Notes under the pieces: model-generated
Database searches by the model: none
Told to the model about the DNA's origin: nothing
What the model saw: only the letters and a program-made list of their open reading frames with translations
From: Excoecaria cochinchinensis
Lineage: Eukaryota; Streptophyta; Magnoliopsida; Malpighiales; Euphorbiaceae
NCBI GenBank assembly: GCA_947683425.1
Contig: CANTUQ010000035.1
Span: forward strand, 5,131,001 to 5,195,000
Length of the DNA stretch: 64,000 nt
Reading direction: 5' to 3'
Shown: one piece after another, positions 63,856 through 64,000 of the stretch
Layout: every line of letters starts with the position of its first letter
Numbering within the stretch: the first letter of the stretch is position 1
Position numbers and translations under genes: made by a program

Positions 63856-64000
63856 TTTGATTGGGCCCATAGTTAGGACCTTTATATGTATTTTTCTTTT
63901 GGGTTAAACTAGCTTGTTATTAGGCTTTTTAAGTGTGCTCACGCCAACTTGTATTGGGCAGCCCAAGTGTTTTCCTTTATGTGTTATTTGGGCCAAATTC
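63600..64000 (+). mobile_element. Element G: start of another LTR, continues past window
   Basis: Begins TGATGCGAAATGG at 63600 in J's LTR; the presumed TSD is ACATG (63595-63599), untestable here. Its sequence is only distantly like the other LTRs, and it may be a solo LTR or an element's 5' LTR. Confidence 0.75.

Noticed and set aside
1..64000. tRNA, rRNA or cellular genes
   Set aside because: The only tRNA-like matches are 12-base PBS sequences; no open frame outside retroelements has recognisable domains.

Overview
This window is plant repeat DNA, almost certainly from a nuclear genome and probably a eudicot. I see no cellular gene, rRNA, tRNA or CRISPR array. About 98% of it is one kind of material: Ty3/gypsy LTR retrotransposons and their non-autonomous relatives, inserted into one another. 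The plant signature is a primer-binding site complementary to initiator-tRNA-Met (TGGTATCAGAGC) just inside every 5' LTR, together with AT-rich, poly-T-rich leaders. The autonomous copies encode one polyprotein in the order gag (capsid, CCHC knuckle), protease, RT, RNase H, integrase. LTRs begin TGAT and end ATCA. The 3' end of pol runs into the LTR and encodes a basic tail of the form GPITRARxKKxK, with no classical chromodomain. These traits fit the CRM (centromeric) chromovirus clade. A centromeric or pericentromeric location is therefore an inference, not something shown here.

Layout. 1-15402: element A (- strand, decayed, left end outside the window), with the young element B (4596-12350, 1175-bp LTRs identical by eye) inside its gag. 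15403-17064: an LTR hit by A and by a solo LTR. 17065-17744: the only sequence not recognised as LTR-element DNA. 17745-22416: LTR fragments, a broken non-autonomous element N0 and the leader of an element K. 22417-56186: element E (+ strand), one 7.7-kb element expanded to 33.8 kb by seven direct insertions: N2, N1 (itself hit by a B solo LTR), D (34458-42025), a solo LTR, F (itself hit by N3), a hybrid solo LTR and a deleted B solo LTR. Five-bp target-site duplications (TSDs) support every step. 56187-57280: the rest of K's leader. 57281-58876: fragment of element L (- strand), with J (58877 onward) inside it and a new element G starting in J's LTR at 63600.

The most interesting content is a family of non-autonomous elements (N0, N1, N2, N3, F, J) that keep LTRs, PBS, leader and PPT. 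In place of pol they carry one ORF of about 210-260 codons for an acidic, Lys/Glu-rich, coiled-coil-like protein that I do not recognise. In J it is joined to a gag capsid domain, and in F to a gag N-terminus. Autonomous and non-autonomous elements share an inverted repeat just upstream of the PPT, GATTCG-AGGA-CGAATC. It covaries (C-G to T-A) between families and is read in two different frames, so it looks like a selected RNA or DNA element. Other unusual structures are an insertion with three LTRs whose third is inverted (45307-49701), and an element with two different LTR types but matching TSDs (F). The working model is that autonomous members (B-like, D-like) supply RT and integrase in trans, while the small elements contribute cis signals and perhaps the acidic protein. 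No copy here is fully intact: B has one in-frame stop and D one 49-bp frameshifting deletion.
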